From assembly GCA_937899245.1 (NCBI GenBank), contig CALDKB010000054.1, positions 33,190 through 97,189 on the forward strand: a stretch of 64,000 bases of DNA. The letters run 5' to 3'. Source of the stretch: an uncultured Bacteroidales bacterium (lineage in GTDB: Bacteria > Bacteroidota > Bacteroidia > Bacteroidales > ML635J-15). Positions 7,802 to 15,922 of the stretch are shown piece after piece (position 1 is the stretch's first letter; each line of letters starts with the position of its first letter). The position numbers were made by a program, and so were the translations under genes. A model generated the notes under the pieces. The model was not told the DNA's origin. It searched no databases and saw only the letters and a list, made by a program, of their open reading frames with translations.

Positions 7802-9910
7802 CTATTTCAAGCCTCTGTTCTTCAGCAGCGGTTCAATTGATGGTTCCTGGCCGCGGAAGCGCTTGTAGAGTATCATTGCGTCTTCTGTGTTACCATTCTT
7901 GAGGACATTGTTGCGGAATGACTCTGCTGTCTTCTTGTCGAAAACGCCATTTTCCTTGAATGCCTCGAAAGCATCGTTGTCGAGTACTGCAGCCCATGTA
8001 TATCCATAGTAGCCCGCGCTATATCCGCCCGAGAATACATGCTGGAAATATGTGCTCTTGTAACGAGAGATGATTTCCGGAATCAAGCCGATTTTTGCCA
8101 TTTCTGCATCTTCAAAGTCTGGGAGTTTGATTTCGGTAGGTTCGGAAATGTTTGCGTATGCCATATCGAGAAGCGATGCTGCGATAAGTTCTGTATTGAT
8201 GAAGCCCTGTCCGTAAGTCGATGCTGCTTCAATCTTGTTGATTAGGGAGTCTGGAATTGCTTCTCCGGTCTTGTAGTGTTTTGCATACATTTTCATAACT
8301 TCTGGATATCCAGCCCAATGTTCCATAATTTGTGATGGCAATTCAACAAAGTCGCGAGAAACGCTTGTGCCTGACAACGATTCGTAACGGCAATCTGTAA
8401 GAATGCTATGCAGGGCATGTCCAAATTCGTGGAAAAGGGTAGATGTTTCATCAAAGTTCAACAACGATGGTTTGTCGCCGGTTGGCTTTGTGAAGTTGAG
8501 AACAAGCGATACCAATGGAATAATTCTCTTGCCATCCTTGCTGTACGACTGTTCGCGGAAGTTTGTCATCCAAGCACCGCTGCGCTTGCTTTCGCGTGGG
8601 AAGAAATCCATGTAAAGTATTGCGATTACTTCGTTGTTTTCAACGACTTCGTAAGCAACTGCATCTGGATGGTAAACAGGAATGTTCTTGTTTTCGCGGA
8701 ATTCGATGCCGTAAAGTTTGTTTGCAACCATAAATATGGCGTCCTTTACGTTGTCGAGGGAGAAGTACGGACGTATTACGTCGTCGTTCAAATCGTATTT
8801 CTGCTTGCGAAGAGTTTCGCAATAGTAACGCCAGTCGCAAGGTTCAAGCTTGAAGTTTCCGCCTTCAGCGTCAATCATCTTTTGATATTCTGCGGCTTCT
8901 TCCTTTGCCTTGGCAAGTGCTGGTTCCCAAACTTGCATCAGAAGGTCATCGACAGCTTCCGGAGTTTTTGCCATATTGTCGTCGAGAACGTATGCTGCGT
9001 GCGACTTATATCCAAGAATATTGGCTCTTTCGAGACGAAGGTTTACGATTTGGTTGATTATGTCGTAGTTGTTTGTTTCGCCCGATGTGCAACGTGTTGA
9101 ATATGCTGTCCAAAGTTCCTTGCGAAGTTCGCGGTCCTTGCAGTTCATTAGGAATGGCTCCATGCTTGGAAGGTGGATTGTGAAAACATATTTGCCTTTT
9201 GTGTCGTCAGATTCGTTGCCAAGTTCGAGAGCGGCGGCAAGCTGGTCTTCAGTACATCCTTCGAGGCGAGCAACATCGTCAACAACTAGTTTGTAGTCGT
9301 TGGTTGCTTTCAGTACATTGTTGCCGAATTTCATTGTCAAAAGCGAAAGCTTTTCGTTGATTTCGCGGAAACGAGCTTGTTTTTCTTCTGGAACATTTGC
9401 ACCGCCACGAACAAAACCCTTGTAGGTCTCTTCGAGAAGACGCATCTGGACTGCATCGAGGTTGAGAGATTCGCGCTGGTCGTATACTGCTTTAATGCGT
9501 TCGAAAAGTTTTGCATTCAAGCTAATATCGTCGCCGTGTTGTGAAAGTTTTGGTAGAATTTCTTCCGAAATGTTTTCCATTTCCTCAGAATTCATACATT
9601 CTGCAAGGTTGAAGAAAATGCCTTCAACGCGAGTAAGCATCGAGCCGCTTTCTTCGAGTGCGATAATCGTGTTTTCAAATGTCGGTGCTTCTGAGTTGTT
9701 GACGATTGCGTCGATTTCTTCTCTTTGCATTTTCATTGCTTCCTCGAATGCTGGAATGTAATGCTCCGTTTTAATTTGATCGAATGGCGGAACCTGATAT
9801 TCGGTCGTCCATTCCTGAAGAAGAGGATTCGTCTGTTCCTTTTCCTTTTTGCAAGAACTTACCATAACTAATAGTGTTAATGCGGTTAAAATTGTTAGAC
9901 TTTTTCTCAT
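7802..9910 (-). CDS. dcp: M3 family peptidyl-dipeptidase, lipoprotein
   Basis: A 702-residue M3 metallopeptidase of the Dcp/oligopeptidase A type, which removes dipeptides from peptide C-termini. The frame runs open upstream to 10192, but the codons from 9913 on look noncoding; ATG at 9910 gives a proper lipoprotein signal (MRKSLTILTALTLLVMVSSC, Cys20). The zinc motif HEFGH lies near residue 495 (FHEFGHALHS), with a downstream glutamate in FVELPSQIMEHW as third ligand. Length and the C-terminal AGYYGYTWAAVLDNDAFEAF block match Dcp. The lipobox suggests anchoring in the periplasm or outer membrane, where it could degrade peptides taken up from the environment. Confidence 0.93.
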   Translation of the reverse strand: MRKSLTILTALTLLVMVSSCKKEKEQTNPLLQEWTTEYQVPPFDQIKTEHYIPAFEEAMKMQREEIDAIVNNSEAPTFENTIIALEESGSMLTRVEGIFFNLAECMNSEEMENISEEILPKLSQHGDDISLNAKLFERIKAVYDQRESLNLDAVQMRLLEETYKGFVRGGANVPEEKQARFREINEKLSLLTMKFGNNVLKATNDYKLVVDDVARLEGCTEDQLAAALELGNESDDTKGKYVFTIHLPSMEPFLMNCKDRELRKELWTAYSTRCTSGETNNYDIINQIVNLRLERANILGYKSHAAYVLDDNMAKTPEAVDDLLMQVWEPALAKAKEEAAEYQKMIDAEGGNFKLEPCDWRYYCETLRKQKYDLNDDVIRPYFSLDNVKDAIFMVANKLYGIEFRENKNIPVYHPDAVAYEVVENNEVIAILYMDFFPRESKRSGAWMTNFREQSYSKDGKRIIPLVSLVLNFTKPTGDKPSLLNFDETSTLFHEFGHALHSILTDCRYESLSGTSVSRDFVELPSQIMEHWAGYPEVMKMYAKHYKTGEAIPDSLINKIEAASTYGQGFINTELIAASLLDMAYANISEPTEIKLPDFEDAEMAKIGLIPEIISRYKSTYFQHVFSGGYSAGYYGYTWAAVLDNDAFEAFKENGVFDKKTAESFRNNVLKNGNTEDAMILYKRFRGQEPSIEPLLKNRGLK

Positions 9911-9932
9911 TGTTATAAAATTTATTGATGTA

Positions 9933-9940
9933 CAAAGGTA
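9933..9940 (-). promoter_or_regulatory. -7 box TACCTTTG upstream of dcp
   Basis: Reading the minus strand, TACCTTTG matches the Bacteroidota -7 consensus TAnnTTTG and lies 22 bases upstream of the peptidase ATG. No clear TTTG -33 element is seen at the usual spacing. Confidence 0.45.
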
Positions 9941-10035
9941 GGAAGAATGTTTAAAAGTTTGAGGTTTAAATGTTGAATTGTTTGAACAGTTTTGAACAGC
10001 AAAACAATTTGTACTTCCTCTGGCATCATTACCAG

Positions 10036-10110
10036 TGTTCCCTGAACGTCTTGTACTGAGCGTAGTCGACGTAATTCGAATGGGGTTGGTCGAAGCTATG
10101 GTGATGAAAA
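10036..10110. repeat. Intergenic direct repeat, copy 1
   Basis: About 75 bases beginning gttccctgaacgtcttgtac closely match a second copy at about 10439-10511. The core, ctgagcgtagtcgacg then ggtcgaag, resembles the widespread ctgagcttgtcgaagg-type intergenic repeat. It does not encode a convincing protein. Confidence 0.8.
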
Positions 10111-10438
10111 TTCTTTTGGCTGTCGAAGATATGGTTGTTTTTCCGCTCGAGCCGCGTGGCTTTCCCTTATTTGTCAGCAAAAAAGGAAACAAAAAACTGT
10201 TGTCGCCGCACCTGCTTTGCTAAAAATCGACTTTACTTTGCTAACCGCAGGAACTTGACTTCGCAAGCTCCGTCTTCGGACAGCCTGCGCTTTTACGCTT
10301 CGTAAATCCGATTTTCTTTACGCTCACCAGCTGATGCGACCAGTCAAGGTATCGCAAAGCGATGGGTTTAAAACATGGCTAAAGCCATGGGTGCAAGGTG
10401 GTTCTGTCGGCCCTTTGACATGTCAGTAGCATTATCTG

Positions 10439-10511
10439 TGTTCCCTAAACGTCTTGTACTGAGCATAGTCGACGTAAGTCGGAGGGAGTTGGTCGAAGCC
10501 GCGATGACAAT
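10439..10511. repeat. Intergenic direct repeat, copy 2
   Basis: The second copy of the 10036-10110 repeat in the same orientation, starting gttccctaaacgtcttgtac and keeping agtcgacgtaa and agttggtcgaagc with scattered substitutions. It ends about 25 bases before the DUF2461 gene 3' end. Confidence 0.8.
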
Positions 10512-10536
10512 ATTTAAATAGGTGCAACGTGCACCG

Positions 10537-11199
10537 TTAGAACATTTCTATAGCATATTCCACCGATTTGTTCAGCAGTTTGTTGAATTCGTATGTCTTG
10601 CGGAAATCTTCGATTGCGTGTTCGAGAAGATGTTCGTCGAGCAGATATTTTTCGTCGACTTCCTTTTCAATAAGGAAACTTTTCAGGCGATAGTAATTTG
10701 CAAATTCATCGTCCGGGTTGAAGCCGTTCGGGATTTTTTTCAGCGCATCGTCCCAACTTAGCGAAAATCCTTTTGCCTTTTTTATTGCGGCTTCAAATCC
10801 ATTGCCGTTAAGCATTATTTCTTCTCTGACACTTTTTGTGAAACGAGGTTCGGGCATCCAAAGTCCAGTGCAGAGGAAATACTTAATATTTGGCTCGATG
10901 TGAAGATAATAGCCGGCAAACCCGCTTTTTTTCCCGTGAGGGCATATGAATGTCCCGATATGCTGTTTGTATGGAGTCTTGTCGGGCGAGAAACGCAAAT
11001 CGCGGTAAATCCTATATGTGCAGTCCTTCACTTTTAGATCTTCTACCGATTTGTCGAATTTTGCAATTCCGGCGATAAGTTTTTCGGAAAAGTCGTTGTG
11101 AAAGGCAAGCATTTCCTTGTATTGTGCCTTGTGAGCATCAAACCACGGCTTGTTGTTGTTCTGCTGCAGTTCGCTGAAAAAGTCGATAACGCGTTTCAT
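10537..11199 (-). CDS. DUF2461 family protein
   Basis: A 220-residue cytosolic protein starting MKRVIDFFSELQQNNNKPWF; the frame extends 8 codons further upstream, but this start matches the DUF2461 N-terminus. Hallmarks are NNNKPWFDAHKAQY, the YRIYRDLRFSPDKTPYK block (about 68-84) and GYYLHIEP. The family (TIGR02453) is widespread in bacteria and fungi but has no known biochemical function. It lies alone, with its own -7 box. Confidence 0.87.
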   Translation of the reverse strand: MKRVIDFFSELQQNNNKPWFDAHKAQYKEMLAFHNDFSEKLIAGIAKFDKSVEDLKVKDCTYRIYRDLRFSPDKTPYKQHIGTFICPHGKKSGFAGYYLHIEPNIKYFLCTGLWMPEPRFTKSVREEIMLNGNGFEAAIKKAKGFSLSWDDALKKIPNGFNPDDEFANYYRLKSFLIEKEVDEKYLLDEHLLEHAIEDFRKTYEFNKLLNKSVEYAIEMF

Positions 11200-11220
11200 T
11201 TGTTTGTGAATTATGATGTA

Positions 11221-11228
11221 CAAAGATA
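11221..11228 (-). promoter_or_regulatory. -7 box TATCTTTG upstream of DUF2461 gene
   Basis: On the minus strand TATCTTTG matches TAnnTTTG and ends 22 bases before the ATG at 11199, the same distance seen for dcp. The -33 element is not clear. Confidence 0.45.
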
Positions 11229-11397
11229 ATTGATTTTAAGGGTTGAAAAGTTAAATGATTTAAAAGTTTAACGAAGAGCCATTGATAATGTTTTGCGATT
11301 ACTATTCTTTAATGGCTTGTGGGAAAACAATTTGGGACGTGAAGCAATTTTCGCTGGTTGGGCGATAGTCGAAACCGCGTTTATGATTTTATTCCAT

Positions 11398-11445
11398 TAT
11401 CGACCTTCGACAAGCTCAGCAACCGAAGCTCAGGGTGCGAGAAAA
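11398..11445. repeat. Intergenic repeat related to ctgagcttgtcgaagg family
   Basis: Contains ccttcgacaagctcag followed by ccgaagctcagggtg, the reverse-complement form of the motif found in the 10036 and 10439 copies. It lies immediately after the umuC stop codon, in a 258-base gap with no gene. Confidence 0.6.
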
Positions 11446-11457
11446 GACGCGTCGCAC

Positions 11458-12732
11458 CTATGCCTTTAGCACTATTATTTCATTTATATTCGTTGTGTAT
11501 TGTTGTGACAGGAATTCTCGCTTTAGCTTGAAATGGCGGTCGGGACCCTGTATTGCATTTCGCACTGTGCCGATTCCGTTTTTCTTGTTAATGTCGTCAA
11601 TTGTCTGTTGTAGTGCCGAAATTTTTGTGCGGTTCTTTGTGTCGAACAAGTTGCCTTGTACTGCATCGGTCTGGACAATGTCCCATAGGATAACGCCTGC
11701 TTTCTTGTATGCGAAATCACCTTTACGATAGTTGGCTCGCAGTCCGCCGATTGCCGCCTTGATGATTTCGGTGGTATCGTTGGTGCTAATGTCGAAACGG
11801 ACATTCTGGTTTATGAAATCTTGCGGAACGTCGGTGCGGAAGCGGCTTGTAAGGGCGAAAACTGTAAGCTGCCGACATAAAGTGTTCTGTTCCCGTAGTT
11901 TGCGAGCACAGTCGGATGCAAAGTTGGCAACAGCTTCTTCGAGTTGGTTGCGGTCGGTAATGCCCTGGTCGGCAAAACTTCGGCTTACGCAGATGCTTTT
12001 TTTCATTGGCAGTTCATCAAGCGATATGCACGATTCACCACGCAGTTCGCACCATGTGCGGTAGCCAGTTACGCTGAAAACCGATTTTATCCATTCGCCG
12101 TCGAGTTTTGAAAAGTCCCAGGCTGTGCGGATTCCGTATTTGGATAGATGCTCGTACATTTTGCGACCAATGCCGAAAACATCGGCAATATCGAACATTT
12201 GCAATGCTTTTGTGCGTTTTTCTTCGTCATCAATTATGCAGCAACCCTCGTAGCCTTTGTATTTTTTTGCATACTTGCTGGCAACTTTTGCGAGGGTGCG
12301 GGTAGGTGCAATGCCAAGTGAAATTGGAATTCCAACGCCTTTGCCGACGGTTCTTACGATTCTCTTGCCGTATTCTCGCAATTCCTCGGTTTCTCCCATG
12401 TTCGAGAAGTCGAGGAAGGCCTCGTCGATTGAATATTGGTCGAGTTTTGGCGTAAATGACGACAAAAGCGACATCACACGCCGGCTTAAGTCTCCATAAA
12501 GGATGTAGTTTGACGAAAAAACGGCTATGTTGTGCTTTTCGATTTCGTTGCGAATCTGGAATAGCGGTACGCCCATTTTTATTCCAATGGCTTTAGCTTC
12601 GTTTGAACGTGAGACAACGCATCCGTCGTTGTTGGACAGCACGACTACCGGCTTTCCGTTCAAGTCGGGACGGAAAACTCGTTCGCACGAGACAAAAAAA
12701 TTGTTGCAGTCAGCTAATCCAAATAATTCCAT
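11458..12732 (-). CDS. umuC: DNA polymerase V catalytic subunit UmuC
   Basis: A 424-residue Y-family translesion polymerase. The N-terminus MELFGLADCNNFFVSCERVF carries the first metal-binding Asp, and YSIDEAFLDF (near residue 102) the Ser-Ile-Asp-Glu-Ala catalytic signature. The block GKPVVVLSNNDGCVVSRSNE is typical of UmuC. The C-terminal domain (VRFDISTNDTTEIIKAA and on) matches UmuC rather than DinB. With processed UmuD it would form Pol V for mutagenic bypass of DNA damage. It lies 59 bases downstream of umuD in a three-gene run with an HD protein; SOS regulation is likely by analogy but no LexA box was recognised. Confidence 0.95.
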   Translation of the reverse strand: MELFGLADCNNFFVSCERVFRPDLNGKPVVVLSNNDGCVVSRSNEAKAIGIKMGVPLFQIRNEIEKHNIAVFSSNYILYGDLSRRVMSLLSSFTPKLDQYSIDEAFLDFSNMGETEELREYGKRIVRTVGKGVGIPISLGIAPTRTLAKVASKYAKKYKGYEGCCIIDDEEKRTKALQMFDIADVFGIGRKMYEHLSKYGIRTAWDFSKLDGEWIKSVFSVTGYRTWCELRGESCISLDELPMKKSICVSRSFADQGITDRNQLEEAVANFASDCARKLREQNTLCRQLTVFALTSRFRTDVPQDFINQNVRFDISTNDTTEIIKAAIGGLRANYRKGDFAYKKAGVILWDIVQTDAVQGNLFDTKNRTKISALQQTIDDINKKNGIGTVRNAIQGPDRHFKLKREFLSQQYTTNINEIIVLKA

Positions 12733-12791
12733 AATGCCAAACTTGAAACCTAGAAACGTGAAACACAGAAACCTTTAAACTCTTCAACTCT

Positions 12792-13235
12792 TCAACCCTT
12801 CAACCTTTTTATCGCATACGTAATGACCCCCCAAATCATAAAGTTATTCTCTTCTGTGACTTTAATAGGTTTGTATTCGCTGTTTGCGGCCTTTAGCCAA
12901 ACGCATTTGTTCTGCTCGTCGACTTCAAATTGTTTCAAGGCAAATTCTCCATCTATATAAGCCGCCACAAAATCACCATTTCTGGCTTCCAGCGACTTGT
13001 CGATTATCACAATGTCACCGTTGCCGATTTCTGCGTCCTTCATCGAATCGCCTTCCACGCGAGCATAGAAGGTGGTTTCGCGGTGTCGCACAAGCTCACG
13101 GTTGAGGTCAATGGTTTCGGTCATGTAGTTCTGTGCCGGCGATGGAAATCCGGCATGAATGCCCTGTGAGGAATATTGTATGTCGAGACTCGATGATGTG
13201 TCGGCAGAAAATGGTGTTAGTTTTGCATCGTCCAT
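12792..13235 (-). CDS. umuD: UmuD, S24 self-cleaving SOS protein
   Basis: A 147-residue protein of LexA/UmuD type. The Ala28-Gly29 autocleavage site sits in IHAGFPSPA, and the catalytic dyad is Ser64 (EGDSM) and Lys101 (FALKQF). There is no DNA-binding domain, so it is UmuD and not a LexA repressor. RecA-stimulated cleavage should yield UmuD' for assembly with UmuC, encoded just downstream. Seven bases separate it from the HD-domain gene upstream. The spacer to umuC is a low-complexity run of ttcaac/aaac units. Confidence 0.94.
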   Translation of the reverse strand: MDDAKLTPFSADTSSSLDIQYSSQGIHAGFPSPAQNYMTETIDLNRELVRHRETTFYARVEGDSMKDAEIGNGDIVIIDKSLEARNGDFVAAYIDGEFALKQFEVDEQNKCVWLKAANSEYKPIKVTEENNFMIWGVITYAIKRLKG

Positions 13236-13242
13236 AGGTCGT

Positions 13243-14244
13243 TTATTTTGTTGAAAATCCGCATATTGCGTAATCGTGGTTCTCGGAAAGGAAATCGTTT
13301 AGAGCATTCTTGTATTCTTTAGAAATTTCGCTAACTCTGCCAAGACCCATGACAAGCGGATTTATGTGTCGTTTTTTTGCGTGGATTATTCGCGATTCGG
13401 GCAATTCTGCTGTACGTGATACCTTGTTGTAGCCGCAGTATTTTTGCCATTCCTGTTGTCCGAATTCAGAAGAGCATAATTTAGAAATTACTTCTGTTTC
13501 GGTGAGATAAAGGTCTTTTTCGGTGATAATTTTTCGCGAAATACATTCTTTGAGGAGTTCGGACAGACTTTGCATGGCATAGCGGTCTTCGTCGCAGACG
13601 TATATTTTCGAGCACTGCAATGCTAGATGAGCAAATTCAATTGCCTTTTCCTTGTCGGTGAACATAATTTCTGGCTGAGCGTCCTCGTTTGTGCCGACAA
13701 TTAGATTGTCGTAGAGTTCCATGACTTTTTCGCGGCTTGCAAATTTGTAGTTGACAGTGTTTCCGAGCGTGTATTCAAGTCGGTCGGCCGAAAGTCGAGG
13801 AGTGTCGTTGTCGGCTATGGGGTAGAGGTGGTAGTCGGCGACGTCGGCTGTTTGCAGTCCGAGTTTTCGAAGGCACTTTTGAATTTCCTGTGAGTTGGCG
13901 ATAATTTCTTCGGTATAGCTTTCTGTAGATTCCTGAGTGAGATAATCGCCGTGAAGAAAGTCGATTACATGTGCGAAAGTCGGTGATGAAATGTCGTGAA
14001 GCAAGCCGGCAACGCTCTGTTTAATATCTTTTGTAAAGTGCCATACAATAAGAGCCACACCGACACTATGGTCGAAACGCGAAGCATCCTGCAGGCCTTG
14101 AAAAATAGGAAAACTTGTGTATTCGCACCCGCAGTTCATTCCGACATCCTTTAGTCGCTGAATTGCGGCTGTTTCGGAAATTTCCTTTATGAAGGAAGGT
14201 GTGTCGTGGGAATATATTTTCCAAAGTTGCATGGTGATAATCAA
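13243..14244 (-). CDS. HD-domain phosphohydrolase
   Basis: A 333-residue cytosolic protein with an HD metal-dependent phosphohydrolase domain at about residues 45-120: His in ASRFDHSVGVAL and the HD pair in GLLHDISSPTFAHVID. Later blocks (LSADRLEYTLG near 155) match the HD proteins that cleave nucleotides or phosphate esters. The substrate is unknown. ATG 14232 (MQLWKIYSHD) is an alternative start four codons in. It is the first gene of a run with umuD and umuC, so it may be expressed with the mutagenesis genes; a nucleotide-pool role during damage is speculative. Confidence 0.85.
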   Translation of the reverse strand: MIITMQLWKIYSHDTPSFIKEISETAAIQRLKDVGMNCGCEYTSFPIFQGLQDASRFDHSVGVALIVWHFTKDIKQSVAGLLHDISSPTFAHVIDFLHGDYLTQESTESYTEEIIANSQEIQKCLRKLGLQTADVADYHLYPIADNDTPRLSADRLEYTLGNTVNYKFASREKVMELYDNLIVGTNEDAQPEIMFTDKEKAIEFAHLALQCSKIYVCDEDRYAMQSLSELLKECISRKIITEKDLYLTETEVISKLCSSEFGQQEWQKYCGYNKVSRTAELPESRIIHAKKRHINPLVMGLGRVSEISKEYKNALNDFLSENHDYAICGFSTK

Positions 14245-14269
14245 AGATTTGTACTTGTGTAATGGATAT

Positions 14270-14297
14270 AAAAAAAGCGGATTGTTACATCCGCCTT
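14270..14297 (-). terminator. Terminator after tRNA-Asn
   Basis: On the minus strand the stem gcggat (14289-14294) and atccgc (14277-14282) is followed by a run of seven T, directly after the tRNA 3' end. Confidence 0.75.
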
Positions 14298-14302
14298 TTC
14301 TG

Positions 14303-14376
14303 CTCCCCAGGTAGGACTTGAACCTACGACCCCCTGATTAACAGTCAGGTGCTCTAACCAACTGAGCTACTGAGGA
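14303..14376 (-). tRNA. tRNA-Asn (anticodon GTT)
   Basis: A 74-nt cloverleaf read from the minus strand: acceptor TCCTCAG pairs with CTGGGGA (one T-G pair), the D arm contains AGCTCAGTTGGTTAGAGC, the anticodon loop is CTGTTAA with anticodon GTT, and the T arm is GTAGG-TTCAAGT-CCTAC. Discriminator base is G. CCA is not encoded. It specifies asparagine for codons AAC and AAT. Confidence 0.96.
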
Positions 14377-14385
14377 AAAGCGATG

Positions 14386-14393
14386 CAAAGGTA
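14386..14393 (-). promoter_or_regulatory. -7 box TACCTTTG of tRNA-Asn promoter
   Basis: On the minus strand TACCTTTG ends nine bases before the mature tRNA 5' end, the position expected for a tRNA promoter. A TTGCC sequence about 20 bases further upstream may be the -33 element. Confidence 0.55.
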
Positions 14394-14539
14394 GTGCTTA
14401 CTTTTGAATTGGCAAGACTTTTTTTTACTTTTTTTTCTCTTTGCAATCGTTTGAGTTGTAGTTGCTTAAACCGATAATGATGCCAAATGGTTTAGATTCG
14501 GATGCGGCTTTTGGTGTAAAATCTTCGCGTTTTTTACTT

Positions 14540-15922
14540 CTACTTGTAAATCTTCAATTTTTGTCCGATCTGCAATTTCGATGGGTCGGAAATATTGTTC
14601 CATTTTAAAATGTCATCTGCTGTCGCCCAATCGTAGCGCTTTGCGATGGAGTAGGGGCTGTCGCCAGATTTTACAGTGTAGGTTTCGTATAGCTGAAGTC
14701 CTGTAGAAACGTTTCCCTGCTTAGTGTCGGTCGAACTGCTCGGCTTTGTTGTGCTTGCTGCAGACTTCTGCGTCCAGATAATAAGTGTTTTGCCGGCGGT
14801 AATGTTAGTTCCGTTAAGATTGTTCCATTTTTGAATGTCGCTAATGCTGACATGGTATTTTTGCGCAATTTTTCCCAAATAGTCGCCTTGCCTGATGGTG
14901 TATGTGATTTTTCCGTATTTGTCGGGGTCGGGTGTGTATTCCTTTGGCTCTTCAGGCAACTTGGGCTTTGGAAAATATATGCTGTCGTTGTAGGCGATGA
15001 TGCTGTCGTGTAGATTTTTGAAATCATCCTTGAGCCCATTGGGCAGCTTGAACGTGACTGGTGTTCGGCGTCCATCTATTATTTCGCAGTTGAACGAGGC
15101 GTTCAACGATTTCAATTCAGTCGGATTTATGCCTAGAACAGCGGAAATTTGCTCAATGTGAATTCGTTCTTGTATGCATACGGTATCGTAGTCTTGCGCT
15201 ATGGGCGCTATTGTCGGCTGGAACTTTTCAAAGTTGTGCGACCATGATATTAGTGCGCACCATATGTCGAAAATGTTATTTCCATAAGGATCTAAACTGG
15301 TGTAAATGTTTGAGACTTTGCTATTTTTGTCAAGTTGTAGTTTTAGTTTTTGCGCACCATAAATATATGCAGCCAGTGCGAGGTCCCATTTCCCGAACTT
15401 TTTCTTGTTGTACATAAGTTGCCTGATGGCTGCTTTTGTTGCAATTTTGATGTCCTGACGTTCGTCGGTGCATTCGTTGATGCATGCGCCATATTTTATG
15501 GCATATAAATATTGAAGTCCCCAAATGCCGTAATTCCCGTCCTTGCTGTAATTTTTGTCGTAGGCGGAAATAGCAAATGGAAGCCAAAGCAGTTCGGCAG
15601 GATAGTCGGAAATTTCGAGCGACTCGGCAACATATCTGATTTCTGCATGGGCTTTAAGTATGCTTTGCTTTGTGGCTTCGTCCATCGAGCTAATGGCTTC
15701 GTAATACGAAATGGCGTTCGGGCTCAATTCGTACTCTTCCTCCAGAATCATAATATGCGGATACAGATGCTCGTTGAATGTTGCATTCGTGTTGGTAATT
15801 TCTGCGTATTGGGGCTTGTATTGCTTCATGTTGCTTTCGAGCGAAGATACGAAACGTCTTTGTCCCGAAGCACATAAGGCAATAGCGGTTATTGCCAGAA
15901 GCGATGCCCAATGTTTGCCCAT
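14540..15922 (-). CDS. MltD-like LysM protein, transglycosylase domain without catalytic Glu
   Basis: A 460-residue exported protein (signal peptide ending CASGQ). Residues ~70-200 resemble the SLT domain of lytic transglycosylase MltD (LLWLPFAISAYDKN, GIWGLQYLYAIKYG, DERQDIKIATKAAIRQL). The catalytic glutamate of the family's P..ES.F motif is Ile118 here, so cleavage of peptidoglycan by the usual mechanism is doubtful. A weak LysM-like stretch (about 240-285) and two good LysM domains follow (about 345-390, ITYTIRQGDYLGKIAQKY; and 413-460, YTVKSGDSPYSIAKRY), which bind peptidoglycan glycan chains. It overlaps the C69 dipeptidase stop by one base and is translated after it. A cell-wall binding or scaffold role is more likely than lysis. 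Confidence 0.85.
   Translation of the reverse strand: MGKHWASLLAITAIALCASGQRRFVSSLESNMKQYKPQYAEITNTNATFNEHLYPHIMILEEEYELSPNAISYYEAISSMDEATKQSILKAHAEIRYVAESLEISDYPAELLWLPFAISAYDKNYSKDGNYGIWGLQYLYAIKYGACINECTDERQDIKIATKAAIRQLMYNKKKFGKWDLALAAYIYGAQKLKLQLDKNSKVSNIYTSLDPYGNNIFDIWCALISWSHNFEKFQPTIAPIAQDYDTVCIQERIHIEQISAVLGINPTELKSLNASFNCEIIDGRRTPVTFKLPNGLKDDFKNLHDSIIAYNDSIYFPKPKLPEEPKEYTPDPDKYGKITYTIRQGDYLGKIAQKYHVSISDIQKWNNLNGTNITAGKTLIIWTQKSAASTTKPSSSTDTKQGNVSTGLQLYETYTVKSGDSPYSIAKRYDWATADDILKWNNISDPSKLQIGQKLKIYK

Larger units (their letters stand above)
9911..10536. other. Repeat-rich intergenic island without genes
   Basis: No gene is credible in these 626 bases. They hold the dcp -7 box, two copies of a ~75-bp direct repeat, and between them a series of small palindromes: atcgc/gcgat near 10350, atggct/agccat near 10375-10390, and a block rich in ttcgcaagctccg and cttcggacagcctg. 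This is typical of dispersed palindromic repeat islands. It may include remnants of a miniature mobile element, but no terminal inverted repeats or target duplications could be defined. Confidence 0.6.

Noticed and set aside
8408..9100. A 230-codon plus-strand frame
   Set aside because: It is antisense to the M3 peptidase, whose catalytic motif HEFGH is coded in this region; no family features.
9913..10192. N-terminal extension of the M3 peptidase by 94 codons
   Set aside because: The extension crosses repeats and a -7 box, and the in-frame ATG at 9910 gives a perfect lipoprotein signal.
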